From Ampullaceana balthica (Eukaryota > Mollusca > Gastropoda > Lymnaeidae): a stretch of 64,000 nt of DNA. Under the pieces are notes generated by a model, which did not search any database, was not told where the DNA came from, and was given only the letters and a program-made list of their open reading frames with translations. Below are positions 11,901 to 20,345 of the stretch, one piece after another. The translations under genes were made by a program, and so were the position numbers. The stretch lies in NCBI GenBank assembly GCA_944989445.1, contig CALYLW010000042.1:124001-188000 (forward strand), in the 5' to 3' direction. The number at the start of each line of letters is the position of its first letter. Within the stretch, counting starts at the first letter, position 1.

Positions 11901-14900
11901 CCTCGACGTATGCTACGCCACGGGTCGTATCTAGTTAATTCTAATCTATTAAAATTTTTAACGATTAATCTATTAATTAATCGTTAATTTCTGCAGTCCT
12001 AATATATTGTGTGTGTGTATATATATAGTTATATACACTATATACACACACACAATTACAAATGTACTTTGTACTATTTGTTAATATGTTAGTAATAATA
12101 ATGATAGTTCTCTTTGGTATCATTCCTTATGTCCTTATTGTAATTTAGCAAATTATTAGTGATAAGTAGCAAAATGAGTTGAGATTTACGAAGTGTTTTG
12201 TTTACTATTAGTATTACTATGGTCTGGTTGTTGTGGAGGTGTTTTCAGCCCTTGACACATTTGGCAAATTTTTAATGACCTTAGCCAGGCATTTAGATAA
12301 GTTAAAAATGTGAAAAATGATTTGATGAATGACATGCTCCCAACTAGGGCTGTCAATATTGTTGAAAAATGCTGCCCGGGTACCCGTCCAAATTTCGAAC
12401 GGGTACCCGGGTTACCCGTTCGAAACATCGTATAATTTTACCCGTCATGACCGCTATACAATGCTACCTAGCCACCTTCCATGCACCTCATTTCACACAG
12501 TAGCCATACGGCCGACGTCTTAGGCATGCATAAATGATGTCACGCGATTTTTGCTGATTTTTTACCCCCTTCCAACATGACATCACAAAGCTTTGCCCCA
12601 CCCCTCCAGAAAAGCCGTACTTCGGTTTTTAAAATGAGCATGTGTCAAATAACTTTATTATTGTCATTTAAGTTTGTATTTTAATAATTTAATGTGAAGT
12701 TGAATTCTAAAATCGATGCACGCGTAAATCCATGTAAAACGTCATTGAATAAATTATAAGCAATCAAATATTTAAGTGTAACTTTTATTTATTTAAAGCT
12801 CCGCATTTTGATGTGATGTCATATTCTTAAACACAACCCTCCTTCTCGTCACAAATGCGTGACCCCCTCCTTTCCTAGGTGCGTAACGTCATTTATGGAC
12901 GGCCACTTACAGATCTTATGCTGTTAGTAACTAATTTGTTGACTTTAAAAACTGACAAATTTGGATGTATTATTAAAATCAGTTTTTGGGCAAGGCACAC
13001 GTGGTAATGAACACTCGAAACACAATTGAATGGAGGGAGGAGAGGGGGGTTGATAAATAACATCACCAATCGTAGACCCAATGTCGGCGTATTTCAAAGC
13101 AAAGTTAGTGTCAAAGCAGGGGTGTTTTTATTAACAAAACCAAACACAGCCTCTTTCATCCCTATGCAGTCCATCCTTATTTTCGGCAGAGGAGTTTTGT
13201 TTTCCTTATATGATTCAATCAAAAAACCAAAACCTTCTCGTGCTTGCGATTTCTGTTTCATTTTCAGAGAAAAAAAAGATGTATCAAAAGACATTGTAGT
13301 TTTGTCCAGACCGTATTTTATTTCCCGTTGACAGCTATTTCTCCTTGGATTTAGATGTATTTCACAGCATATATTTCACAGCATATATTTCACAGCATAT
13401 ATTTCAAACAAAAATTTTCATTTGATAAATTGTTTTGCGAGCCGCAAAGAAAACACAAAAAAGCTGCATGCGAGCCGAAGTTTGGCCTTCGTTAATATAG
13501 ACATTGATGCCACATTTTCACGGGTACCCATGCGGAATTTTACTATCCGGGTAATCACACGGCAACGGGTACCCGGGTCCCGGGTACCCGTTGACAGGCC
13601 TACTCCCAACCATAACCACATTTGACATGTAACAGAAAATGAAATCCTGAAACAAGGAAAACCCTGTGTCTTAGAAAGCATAAGTGGGATACAAAGAAGG
13701 TTTCTATTGGTAGAATGACATGTACAACCCTTTTCAGTTGATGTGAAGATATCAATGGCCAATTTTAACAATACATGTCTACAACTACACTTTGACATTT
13801 AATGTGTCATATCATTGATCACAGGTAAATCTGATCACAGAAATAAAAATTCTTGCAGGGCACCATGTCTTGCCAGGCACCATGTCTTGCCGGGCATCAT
13901 GTCTTGCAGGCACCATGTCTTGCCGGGCACCATGTCTTGCCAGGCACCATGTCTTGCCGGGCACCATGTCTTGCTGGGCACCATGTCATTCAGCATTGAT
14001 AAAGTATCTTGAAATCAAATCTCAAATGAGTTTTAGACAGTTGGGTGTCCAATAAGAAACCTCTCATAAAACAAATTAAATGATTTTATTATCTGAGCTT
14101 TGAATCCAGTTACTTATTCATGTAAGAAGAAAGCTGCAAACAAGTTCTCAAGGAATAGAGAACTGGTGAATATTAGAAAATGAAGGGTAATTGCTTTGCC
14201 AACATTCTTAAATTCAAAAAAGGGTTGAAAATTTTTGCTTTTTTTGAAAGTATCTACTTTGTTCCATAAGTATAAATCTTTCTGGAAAATATCCCTGGCT
14301 GGGCAATTACACCTTATTCATGTCACCACGCACCTAAAACTTGTGAGAATATTTTGCCAATGATGAAGCACACAAAGAATAAAACTAGATCCAAAATCTC
14401 TGAATATTACTCCCCTGGGACTTGCCACCTGCTTCCATGAAACCAAATATCAAAATATAAGTCTCTACAACAATGTCAAACAGCTCTGTATTCATTTTGC
14501 AGACTTTTGTCTTTTAATTTTCTGACACAGGATTCAGGAATGACGTAGATAATTTGACTAAATTATAAGGATATTTGCTAACTGGGTACAATTACAGTTA
14601 AAATACTCATTTGTTGCTCAAAGCAACAAACTTTTAAACCAAAAAATATTGTGGAATTCGACAGATTAATAAGAATGTAAATTTTAAAAATGGCATTGTA
14701 AAAATTAGAGTATCTCATATCATCACATTTGAACAACATTATCATGTCATTTTTTTCTCCATTTGGCAGGATATTCCCAATCAGGGAGGAGGGAATGAAC
14801 TGGAGGGCTCAACCTCTTCAGCCACATGAAGCAAAAGTAAGATAAATGATTATGTGCTCTTTTTATAAGTATGATAAATGATTACATGCTCTCTTTATAA

Positions 14901-17900
14901 GTATGATAAATGATTATGTGCTCTTTTTATAAGTATGATAAATGATTATGTGCTCTCTTTATAAGTATGATAAATAATTATGTGCTCCTCTTTATAAGTA
15001 TGATAAATGATAGAAGCTCTCTCGTCATTTATCTTTGATGGAGAATATGCACTGAAAAAGTATTTGATATCAAAGCCCAAGTGAAAGTTTGAAATTTAGA
15101 ATGTCCAGAATTAAACTTCTTGAGAAGACAATTATATGGTTAATATATCATAACAAGCAAGATATATGCTAAAAAATATAAGTAAATAACACTGGTTTGT
15201 AATCAATCTTAAAAAGAAAAGAACTGAAAATGTTTTCTAATAGAATATACTTCTTGCCTTGCTGTTATTAAATTTCACTCTTTAATGCCGATGTAAGGTT
15301 GAAATAACTAATACAGCAGAGCTATACTGCTCAAATTCAATCTTTATTGCCGATATAAGCTTGAAATAACTAATACAGCAGAGCTATACTGCTCAAATTC
15401 AATCTTTATTGCCGATATAAGCTTGAAATAACTAATACAGCAGAGCTATACTGCTCAATTTCAATCTTTATTGCCGATATAAGCTTGAAATAACTAATAC
15501 AGCAGAGCTATACTGCTCAATTTCAATCTTTATTGCCGATATAAGGTTGAAATAACTAATACAGCAGAGCTATACTGCTCAATTTCAATCTTTATTGCCG
15601 ATATAAGGTTGAAATAACTAATACAGCAGAGCTATACTGCTCAATTTCAATCTTTATTGCCGATATAAGGTTGAAATAACTAATACAGCAGAACTATACT
15701 GCTCATCCGACTTATGTACTTTTTGTTGTTTGAAAGGCCATCAAGGATGATCCCAAGGCAAAGCAGCGTGTCCTAAAATCGTATCACATGATGTTAGATT
15801 TCTATGGAATGGAGCTTGATGAGCAGGGGGTGATCAAAAGGTCAAAGAATTATCGGCAGTGTTTCCGAAACCTGACCAAGTGAGTGTTGTAACTGATTTT
15901 TATTTATAGCAATTTTAAAAGTAGATTAAAATTGAAGCTGCATGCCAGACATTTGATACAGTCAATAACTTTGTGATATAATTTTATTTGGAATACAAAG
16001 TACAGTAGAACCCGCTTAACTCGACCTTGGTTAACTCGCCAACCCTATTAAGTCGACGTTTTTTATTGAAACCGCCAAACTCTCTCTTTGTCTTAGCGTT
16101 TTATCATCGGTTATGTCGATTCTTTTATGTCGCCGAACCCTAATACCTCTAGCACAAAAGAGGGTGTCACGTGTGAATCACGAGTTGGATGACGGAGAGG
16201 TCACGTGAGTGAAAGCGCGGGAAGAAGGTTGGAGATTATTATCAGGGTGGTAAGAATTCTGGTGTGATGGCGGATGTGTGCCTGAGTATTCCACGTTGTA
16301 TAACCTCAAAATATATTTACTGTGTATAGTGTAGATATTAAAGTTGTTTTGTTGAAACCAGTTCTTCAGAGGATTATTGTATGCAAGGTTATGTATTGAG
16401 AGAACGCCTACAAGATATATTAATAAGTAAAACATCACAAAAATGTTACAGAGGGCCAAATTTGCCACTTAACGTTGGTTATCTCAATCCCCATGACCAA
16501 TCGCCAGCTTTTGAAAATGTTATCAATGCCACTTCACCATCTCACTACCATATTTTCGCGGGTTCAACTGCACTATTACTAACAGCCAGCCGACGACAAC
16601 AGCGAAAACACACTTTGTCCCCATTTAGGCCGTGCTGGGCGTGTGTAGAAGAACTGGCTCACGCAGCGTGTGTCGAGAACGAAGATGCGCAGAGGGAAGC
16701 TGGGGCTTGTTTTGTATGACATCACGGGAAAAAAGCAACTAAGAGAGTGTATCAATGATCAAATTTTCGCCTCGTGCGTCTGATGGTGACTTCAAAGAAC
16801 ATGTGACATCACAGCCCATTTGTTTTCAGCTCTCCTGCGCTGAATAGTAACACTCCTCGCGGCCTTGAACGTTGTTCACATTTTAACATCGCCGCACTGT
16901 GTGTTAGTTCTCGTACTATGCTTCGTCAACTAAGAGAGTTTAAAAAAAATAATTTAAAAAATCGTTCACTAGCCATACGCATTTTTTAAAGCAAATATCA
17001 GTTTTGATATTAATGTGGTAATCTTGCTTCAAATGCCTGTAACTTGCAGAAAACTGTAACTAAAAGACCAAACTCAAATTTGAGGACCAATTAATCGCCG
17101 GTATCTTTGCTAAGTCTTTCAAATGACTCTCGTAATATAAATAGTAACAGTAACAGTCGCGGCCTTGACTTTAACCGTTGTTCACATCATACGCGCACTG
17201 TGTTAGCTCTCGTACAGAGCCTCGACAACTAAACAAAGTAAAATTTAAAATAAAACAACCCCGTAAAAACAAAGTTTTTGACTATAAATCCCTTATATAT
17301 GAGACATAACTAAAAGTATTGATTATGTTCAAACGTGACAAACATTTACAGACTGAAACCAAAATTATCTCCCCTGGCTTTAAAACTGGGGGAAGGGGAT
17401 GTGGACATGGACGGGTGGCGTCAACGCGTTAACTCAACTCAAGGTGGTTTACCTGGTTAAAACACGAGATGTGTTCACCGAAGGCTGGGGTGAAGTCAAG
17501 TGACCCGTAAAATGTAAACAATAGCGACCACTACATAAAGTTTATATAGATAAACTAAAAATGCATTAATTTAATAACTGTACATTCGATCGATCTGAAT
17601 TTTTTATACGATGCATTGTTAGGTGACACGGGTCCGTGTGCCGAATTTCAGCTCGATGGCATGACAGGAAGTGGGTCATTGTTTACTTCTTTTTTTCCCG
17701 CGGTGCCCGCCCAAGACAGACAGAGAGACATAGACGGCGGTGAAGTTAATATAAGGGATTTTAAAAAAATCTTTCCTCAGCCATAGGCGAACTAAATTAA
17801 GTGATGACGTGTATATTATTTAGAGACCGGAATAGTAAGAAAACGCTTTGATGTCACGGTCGCTCGCTTTGATGTCACGGTCACTTGCGTATTTGTTCTG

Positions 17901-18779
17901 GTATTCTGCCTTAACACAGCAAAATATTAACTCCGCGTAATAGGCTTATATCGAAGTTACGGCTAACCCGTTATCCGTTAACAACCTTATCACGTACATA
18001 AAGAAATTTCAAGCATGTGTTAATATTTTGCCTCCATATTGGTTTTCGTTTGACTCGACCATCGGTTATCTAGACGCCTTTTGGCAACCCCAAGGCTGTC
18101 GACTTAACCGGGTTCTACTGTATTATAATACTACTGGCTTATTAAACAAGATCTGATCAGGACATAGGTGGTTAGGTACTAACTTCTACAAAGTCCTGTG
18201 TTGAAGCGTTCTGAAAGGACACAAAGTTGTTACAATATTTGCTTATAATATTTATGGTTTGTCTTTTTCTGTGTTAAGCTTTGGGCATTACAGGTGCTTG
18301 AAAGAAATAAGAAAGAAAATTACAATAAAATTTATTTTTTCAAAATGCTTTAAAATTTATTATTTCTGTGGTTTAAAAAAAAAGATTAGGAAATTTTCTT
18401 TTGCTTATAATATTTTTCTGTTGGTTTCTCTTTTTTTTATATATTTTTAAAATCCTCTATATCAAAATTGAGGATTTGGGATTTTCTTTCTTTTCATTTG
18501 ACATTTATTTATTTATTGTCTCCCTTTAGCCATACACACAACTACCTACGCATTACACGCATGTTGAAGTCACTTGGGGAGCTGGGGTACGAGGAATTAA
18601 AGAAGCCTTTTCTTGAGTTCATACTGAAGGAAGCATTGCTAAATGGAAGACTTTTAAAAAGTACCTTAACCAGCTGCGAGAACTATTGGATTGGAACACT
18701 CAAGAGTGAGAAAGACAGGGAAAGTTTGTATAGATTTATCGACGAGCCTGAAAAGCATTCTCTTAGCCACTGCAAATGA
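1914..18779 (+). CDS. OGFR-like: Opioid growth factor receptor (OGFR/OGFRL1)-like protein, 8 exons
   Basis: Joining 1914-2981, 3701-3751, 7089-7259, 8457-8529, 8844-8922, 14770-14836, 15737-15879 and 18530-18779 gives one 633-residue frame with GT-AG introns and matching phases. Residues about 423-615 match the OGFr_N domain as I know it: FYFGEIKSEPDG, then FIDEIHQDWFGDYNRLEQHH, YIQW, IFPIREEGMNWRAQPL, MLDFYGMELDEQG, and NYLRITRMLKSLGELGYEEL followed by an ENYWIG segment. Known family members bind the enkephalin growth factor (vertebrate OGFR) and act at the nuclear envelope and nucleus in growth control; the function in this organism is inferred. Residues 1-373 are acidic with a 9-residue tandem repeat. 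Basic clusters KRKK (about 378) and KKKKR (about 403) look like nuclear localisation signals. Vertebrate OGFR carries its repeats C-terminal to the domain; here they are N-terminal and the protein ends soon after the domain. The start at 1914 is the first ATG after the acceptor at 1866, but the frame is open back to that acceptor, so an upstream coding exon is possible. Confidence 0.9.
2232..2549 (+). repeat. In-frame 27-bp tandem repeat coding ETDSKVGIS-type units
   Basis: About eleven to twelve copies of a 27-bp unit encode E-(T/I)-D-S-K-V-x-(I/K)-(S/P), residues about 107-212 of the OGFR-like model. The central copies carry EIDSKVDIS and are nearly identical to each other, while the outer ones vary (SKF, SKGEL, DCKSK). 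That pattern fits recent expansion from the middle. Because the unit is a multiple of three, a second frame also stays open; that frame is a shadow. Confidence 0.95.
2982..3700 (+). other. OGFR-like: OGFR-like intron 1
   Basis: AT-rich intron of 719 bp between the GTTTGT donor and the TCTACTTCAG acceptor. No repeat or RNA gene is seen in it. Confidence 0.7.
3701..3751 (+). CDS. OGFR-like: OGFR-like exon 2 (17 codons)
   Basis: A 51-nt phase 0-0 microexon between acceptor TCTACTTCAG (ends 3700) and donor GTAAGA (3752). It encodes NSDEMLKTGSGKKMEVA. Because it is symmetrical it could be skipped without a frame change. Support comes from the strong splice sites and phase match; there is no family similarity at this point. 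Confidence 0.6.
4521..5698 (+). mobile_element. Non-autonomous hAT-type DNA transposon, copy A (1178 bp)
   Basis: The element is flanked by an exact 8-bp duplication CTCTCAAT at 4513-4520 and 5699-5706. It begins TAGGCCTGTCAA and ends TTGAAAGCCCTA, imperfect terminal inverted repeats. The 8-bp duplication with T at position 2 and A at position 7 is typical of the hAT superfamily. It is homologous along its length to the inverted element at 12345-13602. The subterminal regions are packed with GGGTACCCG palindromes, the kind of place where hAT transposases bind. No transposase frame is present; the roughly 100-codon open frame inside has no domain I recognise. Confidence 0.9.
4530..4560. repeat. 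Perfect 15-1-15 palindrome near hAT copy A end
   Basis: CAACGGGTACCCGGG and its exact reverse complement are separated by a single A. The same palindrome occurs at the corresponding end of copy B (13563-13593, centre T). It probably forms part of the subterminal transposase-binding region. Confidence 0.9.
7089..7259 (+). CDS. OGFR-like: OGFR-like exon 3 (basic segment leading into OGFr_N domain)
   Basis: This exon covers 57 codons, phase 0-0, between acceptor CACAG (ends 7088) and donor GTAAGC (7260). It encodes DGDNKRKKQSTLDDFV (residues 374-389), a KKKKR cluster, and ends DTEQYRLGYP, which matches the run-in to the OGFr_N domain. The QSTLDDFV segment resembles a PCNA-interacting (PIP) box, though its last position is V where an aromatic is expected. 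Confidence 0.85.
7438..7463. repeat. CA microsatellite
   Basis: A short CA-rich run with one T interruption lies in intron 3. Confidence 0.9.
7533..7774 (+). pseudogene. Unassigned coding-like fragment inside OGFR-like intron 3
   Basis: Within an AT-rich intron this patch is CpG-containing and codon-like. An ATG at 7533 opens a frame (MARRGSVYDF...) that stops near 7607. A second frame from ATG 7580 (MEKKKRGDLSIAPRREN...) overlaps it and runs to 7774. The switch falls in an A run, so this may be one exon broken by an indel. The second frame ends with IQLIKHSWKMVPLNG, which loosely recalls the start of a globin fold (LIxxSWK). It cannot join exons 3 and 4, which already match each other in phase. 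It could be a retrocopy fragment or a chance open frame. Confidence 0.25.
8457..8529 (+). CDS. OGFR-like: OGFR-like exon 4
   Basis: A 73-nt exon, phase 0 to 1, between acceptor TTCAG (ends 8456) and donor GTAAGT (8530). It encodes GKKDNPNLNANKEFYFGEIK followed by SEPDG. The FYxGEIxSEP segment is a hallmark of the OGFR family. Confidence 0.92.
8844..8922 (+). CDS. OGFR-like: OGFR-like exon 5
   Basis: A 79-nt exon, phase 1 to 2, between acceptor ATTCAG (ends 8843) and donor GTGAGT (8923). It encodes AFIDEIHQDWFGDYNRLEQH then HGYIQW. The strongly conserved W-F-G-D-Y and Y-I-Q-W of the OGFr_N domain are intact. Confidence 0.93.
9440..11085 (-). mobile_element. Decayed, 5'-truncated LINE (non-LTR retrotransposon) reverse transcriptase
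   Basis: Read on the minus strand, successive frames give parts of a LINE reverse transcriptase in the right order. These are a fingers region with PKDLKDANIVTLYKNKGDRS and NYCGISLLS (about 11000), the FVDLTKAFDVVSR motif (about 10750), SSGVKQG (about 10590), the catalytic FADD box (about 10385), TYLGS and STLLYGSETW (about 10180-10010), RLRWLGHVKRM (about 9850), and a C-terminal CKSCGKDSHSRIGLPATRR motif (about 9550). At least four frame changes break it, and no endonuclease domain is present, so it is dead. It sits in intron 5 antisense to the OGFR-like gene. The clade is uncertain (RTE-like is my guess). Confidence 0.92.
11400..11830 (+). repeat. Two diverged related segments flanking the tRNA-like sequence
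   Basis: Segments about 11430-11515 and about 11690-11795 share landmarks in the same order: GGGTTGACCAATCA versus GGGTCGGCCAATCA, then GTTTCAAGACCAACAATGC versus GTCTCGAGACCAGCAATAC. With the tRNA-Val-like stretch between them, this looks like two body copies of a tRNA-derived SINE or a duplicated tRNA-gene flank. Confidence 0.5.
11550..11620 (+). tRNA. tRNA-Val(UAC)-like sequence, probably pseudogene or SINE head
   Basis: It aligns along its whole length with eukaryotic tRNA-Val. It has an A-box-like TAGTGTAGTGG, the D-loop TGGTTATCAC, an anticodon loop CTTACAT (anticodon UAC), and a B-box-like GGTTCAAGCCT, and ends ..GGAAACA. A TTTTTT pol III terminator follows within a few bases. The acceptor stem has two mismatches, the anticodon stem two, and the T stem one, so a working tRNA is unlikely although it may still be transcribed. 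Confidence 0.55.
12008..12052. repeat. TG/TA palindromic microsatellite
   Basis: A TG run and TA run are followed by the reverse arrangement, TA then CA, forming an imperfect hairpin. It follows a short AT-rich stretch ending CTGCAGTCCTAA (about 11990-12002) that resembles the right end of the MITE at 59449-59819. Confidence 0.7.
12345..13602 (-). mobile_element. Non-autonomous hAT-type DNA transposon, copy B (1258 bp), inverted
   Basis: An exact 8-bp duplication CTCCCAAC flanks it at 12337-12344 and 13603-13610. The ends are TAGGGCTGTCAA and TTGACAGGCCTA. It is the reverse complement of copy A along its length, including the GGGTACCCG subterminal palindromes. Differences include a small tandem expansion (CACAGCATATATTT units, about 13370-13405) and about 80 bp of extra sequence near 13430-13500. 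The internal open frames on both strands are not recognisable transposase. It lies in OGFR-like intron 5. Confidence 0.9.
13852..13988. repeat. About 17-bp minisatellite, 8 copies
   Basis: Repeats of CTTGCCGGGCACCATGT with small variants (CAGG, GCATCATG) lie in intron 5, about 250 bp beyond hAT copy B. Open frames here are repeat artefacts. Confidence 0.95.
14770..14836 (+). CDS. OGFR-like: OGFR-like exon 6
   Basis: A 67-nt exon, phase 2 to 0, between acceptor TTTGGCAG (ends 14769) and donor GTAAGA (14837). It encodes IFPIREEGMNWRAQPLQPHE then AK. The pattern (L/I)FPxREEGMNxxAQPL is the most diagnostic block of the OGFR family. Confidence 0.95.
14841..15015. repeat. 32-bp minisatellite, about 6 copies
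   Basis: The unit contains GATAAATGATTATGTGCTC followed by TTTTTATAAGTAT. It begins only 4 bp after the exon 6 donor boundary, and the unit's GTATGAT resembles the donor-proximal sequence, so the array starts essentially at the splice site. Confidence 0.95.
15285..15708. repeat. 62-bp minisatellite, about 7 copies
   Basis: Each unit contains TTTATTGCCGATATAAG, then TTGAAATAACTAATACAGC, and a small inverted repeat AGCAG...CTGCT. The array ends about 28 bp before exon 7, so it borders the acceptor region. Confidence 0.95.
15737..15879 (+). CDS. OGFR-like: OGFR-like exon 7
   Basis: A 143-nt exon, phase 0 to 2, between acceptor TTTGAAAG (ends 15736) and donor GTGAGT (15880). It encodes AIKDDPKAKQRVLKSYHMML then DFYGMELDEQGVIKRSKNYR and QCFRNLT. 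This matches the OGFr_N middle block (L-K-S-Y-x-x-M-L-D-F-Y-G-x-x-L). Confidence 0.94.
16003..18120. mobile_element. Pogo/Tigger-type non-autonomous DNA transposon (2118 bp)
   Basis: The ends are about 23-bp inverted repeats starting CAGTAGAACCCG and ending CGGGTTCTACTG, with two mismatches, flanked by TA on each side (16001-16002, 18121-18122). This end sequence and the TA duplication are typical of pogo/Tigger elements of the Tc1-mariner superfamily. No DDE transposase is encoded. An internal segment is duplicated (about 16858-16945 and 17158-17245), and a separate dispersed repeat sits at about 17266-17762. It lies in OGFR-like intron 7. Confidence 0.88.
17266..17762 (+). repeat. Dispersed repeat copy 1, nested in the pogo-type element
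   Basis: It is homologous to about 35390-36046. It is bounded by the inverted pair AAATCCCTTATAT (17286) and ATATAAGGGATTT (ending 17761). Shared landmarks include TGAGACATAA, GTCAACGCGT, TTCGATCGATCTG and TTTCAGCTCGAT. This copy has only a short CAGACAGAGAGACA tract where copy 2 has a long GA microsatellite. Confidence 0.85.
18530..18779 (+). CDS. OGFR-like: OGFR-like terminal exon 8
   Basis: Acceptor CCCTTTAG ends at 18529 and the TGA stop is 18777-18779. It encodes HTHNYLRITRMLKSLGELGY then EELKKPFLEFILKEALLNGR, the conserved C-terminal block of OGFr_N, and a short tail ending FIDEPEKHSLSHCK. Vertebrate OGFR extends far beyond this point with proline-rich repeats; here the protein ends within about 30 residues of the domain. 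Confidence 0.94.
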
Positions 18780-20345
18780 CCCAACAAAGACCTTTACAAT
18801 TACTTCTTGCATCGTTCTGACAACTGAAAGTCATTTAACTGTGACAGGACCAGTGATCTAACAGAGGTTCATGATATATTTTTTATTAAATACAGTAGAT
18901 AACTCTACAATTTATTTGAATTTGTTTGTAATGGAAGGATTTAGCTCCCTTGAATTTTAAATTAAAAAGAAATATGGAGTGAATATCATTAATTATTTTA
19001 TGTGTTGCTTTTATTATCACTTACTCATGAAGTGATGATGAATTGAAGAAAATATGATTTTTTGAAGGAAGCGGCTTCCTTGAAAAAAAATTAAGCCTTT
19101 AGGATTTTACTGTATAACTTGTATCCAATCAAATCTATGGTCAATAATTCATCTTAACACCTAAACTGTGTTACTTTGAGGTTTACCGACATGTTTCATT
19201 TCCTGATTGAATTTTTCAAATCTCACTGATAGTTCACAAAATAACATTTATCTCCAATATTTTAAGGGATGCCACCAATCTTGTACATCATTATAACGAA
19301 TGCCACCAATCTTGTACATCATTATAACAAATGCCACCAATCTTGTACATCATTATAACAAATGCCACCAATCTTGTACATCATTATAACAAATGCCACC
19401 AATCTTGTACATCATTATAACAAATGCCACCAATCTTGTACATCATTATAACAAATCATTTCAAGGCCAATTTTTGCTTAACTTCTATATTTAGAATCAT
19501 GAATAAAGTGACATGTACCTAATAATAAACCAGTAACATATTTTTAAAGCTGTGTTTTTAAATAGAATTTGTTTCTTCTGCCTCAAGATGGCCTTCCATT
19601 AGGATTATTATAATCATAGTCCTCCTGTTTCCCTTCAAGAAGTTTATTCTTATTTTATATTGTTTTAGGGCGATGAAGTTGAACATGGAAAATCTAACAT
19701 TCCACCAGTGAACAATGGATAATTGTTTACCCTGTGCATATGTCTGCACAGGCATAAATAAGGATACTGTTAAAAAACTTATTTTTAGCTTGAGTTTTCT
19801 AGACTTGTTTTTAAGAAATCATTTAAACAATTTCCAGGGTGACTCAAAAGATTTTTTTTCCCTTTTAGTTCTGTGTTTCAATTGCTTAGAAATCATGTGA
19901 AAATGGCGTCACACTATTTCATATTTAAGATCTCGACTCCCCTATTACTTACTGTCACAAATTTGTCAACAAACAAGACACCTTCATAATACTTCACATA
20001 AGTAGATCCCCCCCTTCCCCCTGGCCCAAAAACAATAATGTTAAAAGCATTTTTGAAAGAAACCTTATAGCCCATATTGTATCTTCATAGACCTGCAAAC
20101 ATATTTTATTTAGAGATTGTCAGAGGGACATTGTGGTGGGATCATAAATCATTAATTTTTGTGCTTCTCTTGCGCTTGTTGTGGACTACATGTGACTTGA
20201 GTACATTATGGAGAGCACTTTTGTTGTTGTAGAATAAAGCTCTGTATGTCAATAGAAATCAAAGCAACATCAAATATTATTTATCTGAACTTAAATTCAA
20301 GTTCTTTTGTTAATTAGTATAAAAGGGTGTCGATTGCCACATCCA
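18780..20345 (+). other. OGFR-like 3' flank with candidate polyadenylation signals
   Basis: AT-rich with no open frames of interest. Candidate signals are ATTAAA near 18884, AATAAA at 19502 (after a 31-bp repeat) and AATAAA at 20233 followed by a GT-rich stretch. Sequence alone does not show which is used. Confidence 0.4.
19271..19456. repeat. 31-bp minisatellite, 6 copies
   Basis: The unit is GCCACCAATCTTGTACATCA followed by TTATAACAAAT, nearly identical between copies. It lies in the 3' flank, and possibly the 3'UTR, of the OGFR-like gene. Confidence 0.96.

Noticed and set aside
12893..13331. Open frames inside hAT copy B, and the matching one at 4692-4991 in copy A
   Set aside because: The frames are partly shared between copies because the DNA is homologous, but no BED finger, hATC or RNase-H-like motif is visible.
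16381..16719. 112-codon open frame in the pogo-type element
   Set aside because: No CENP-B or DDE motif. The length is unremarkable for this GC-richer segment.
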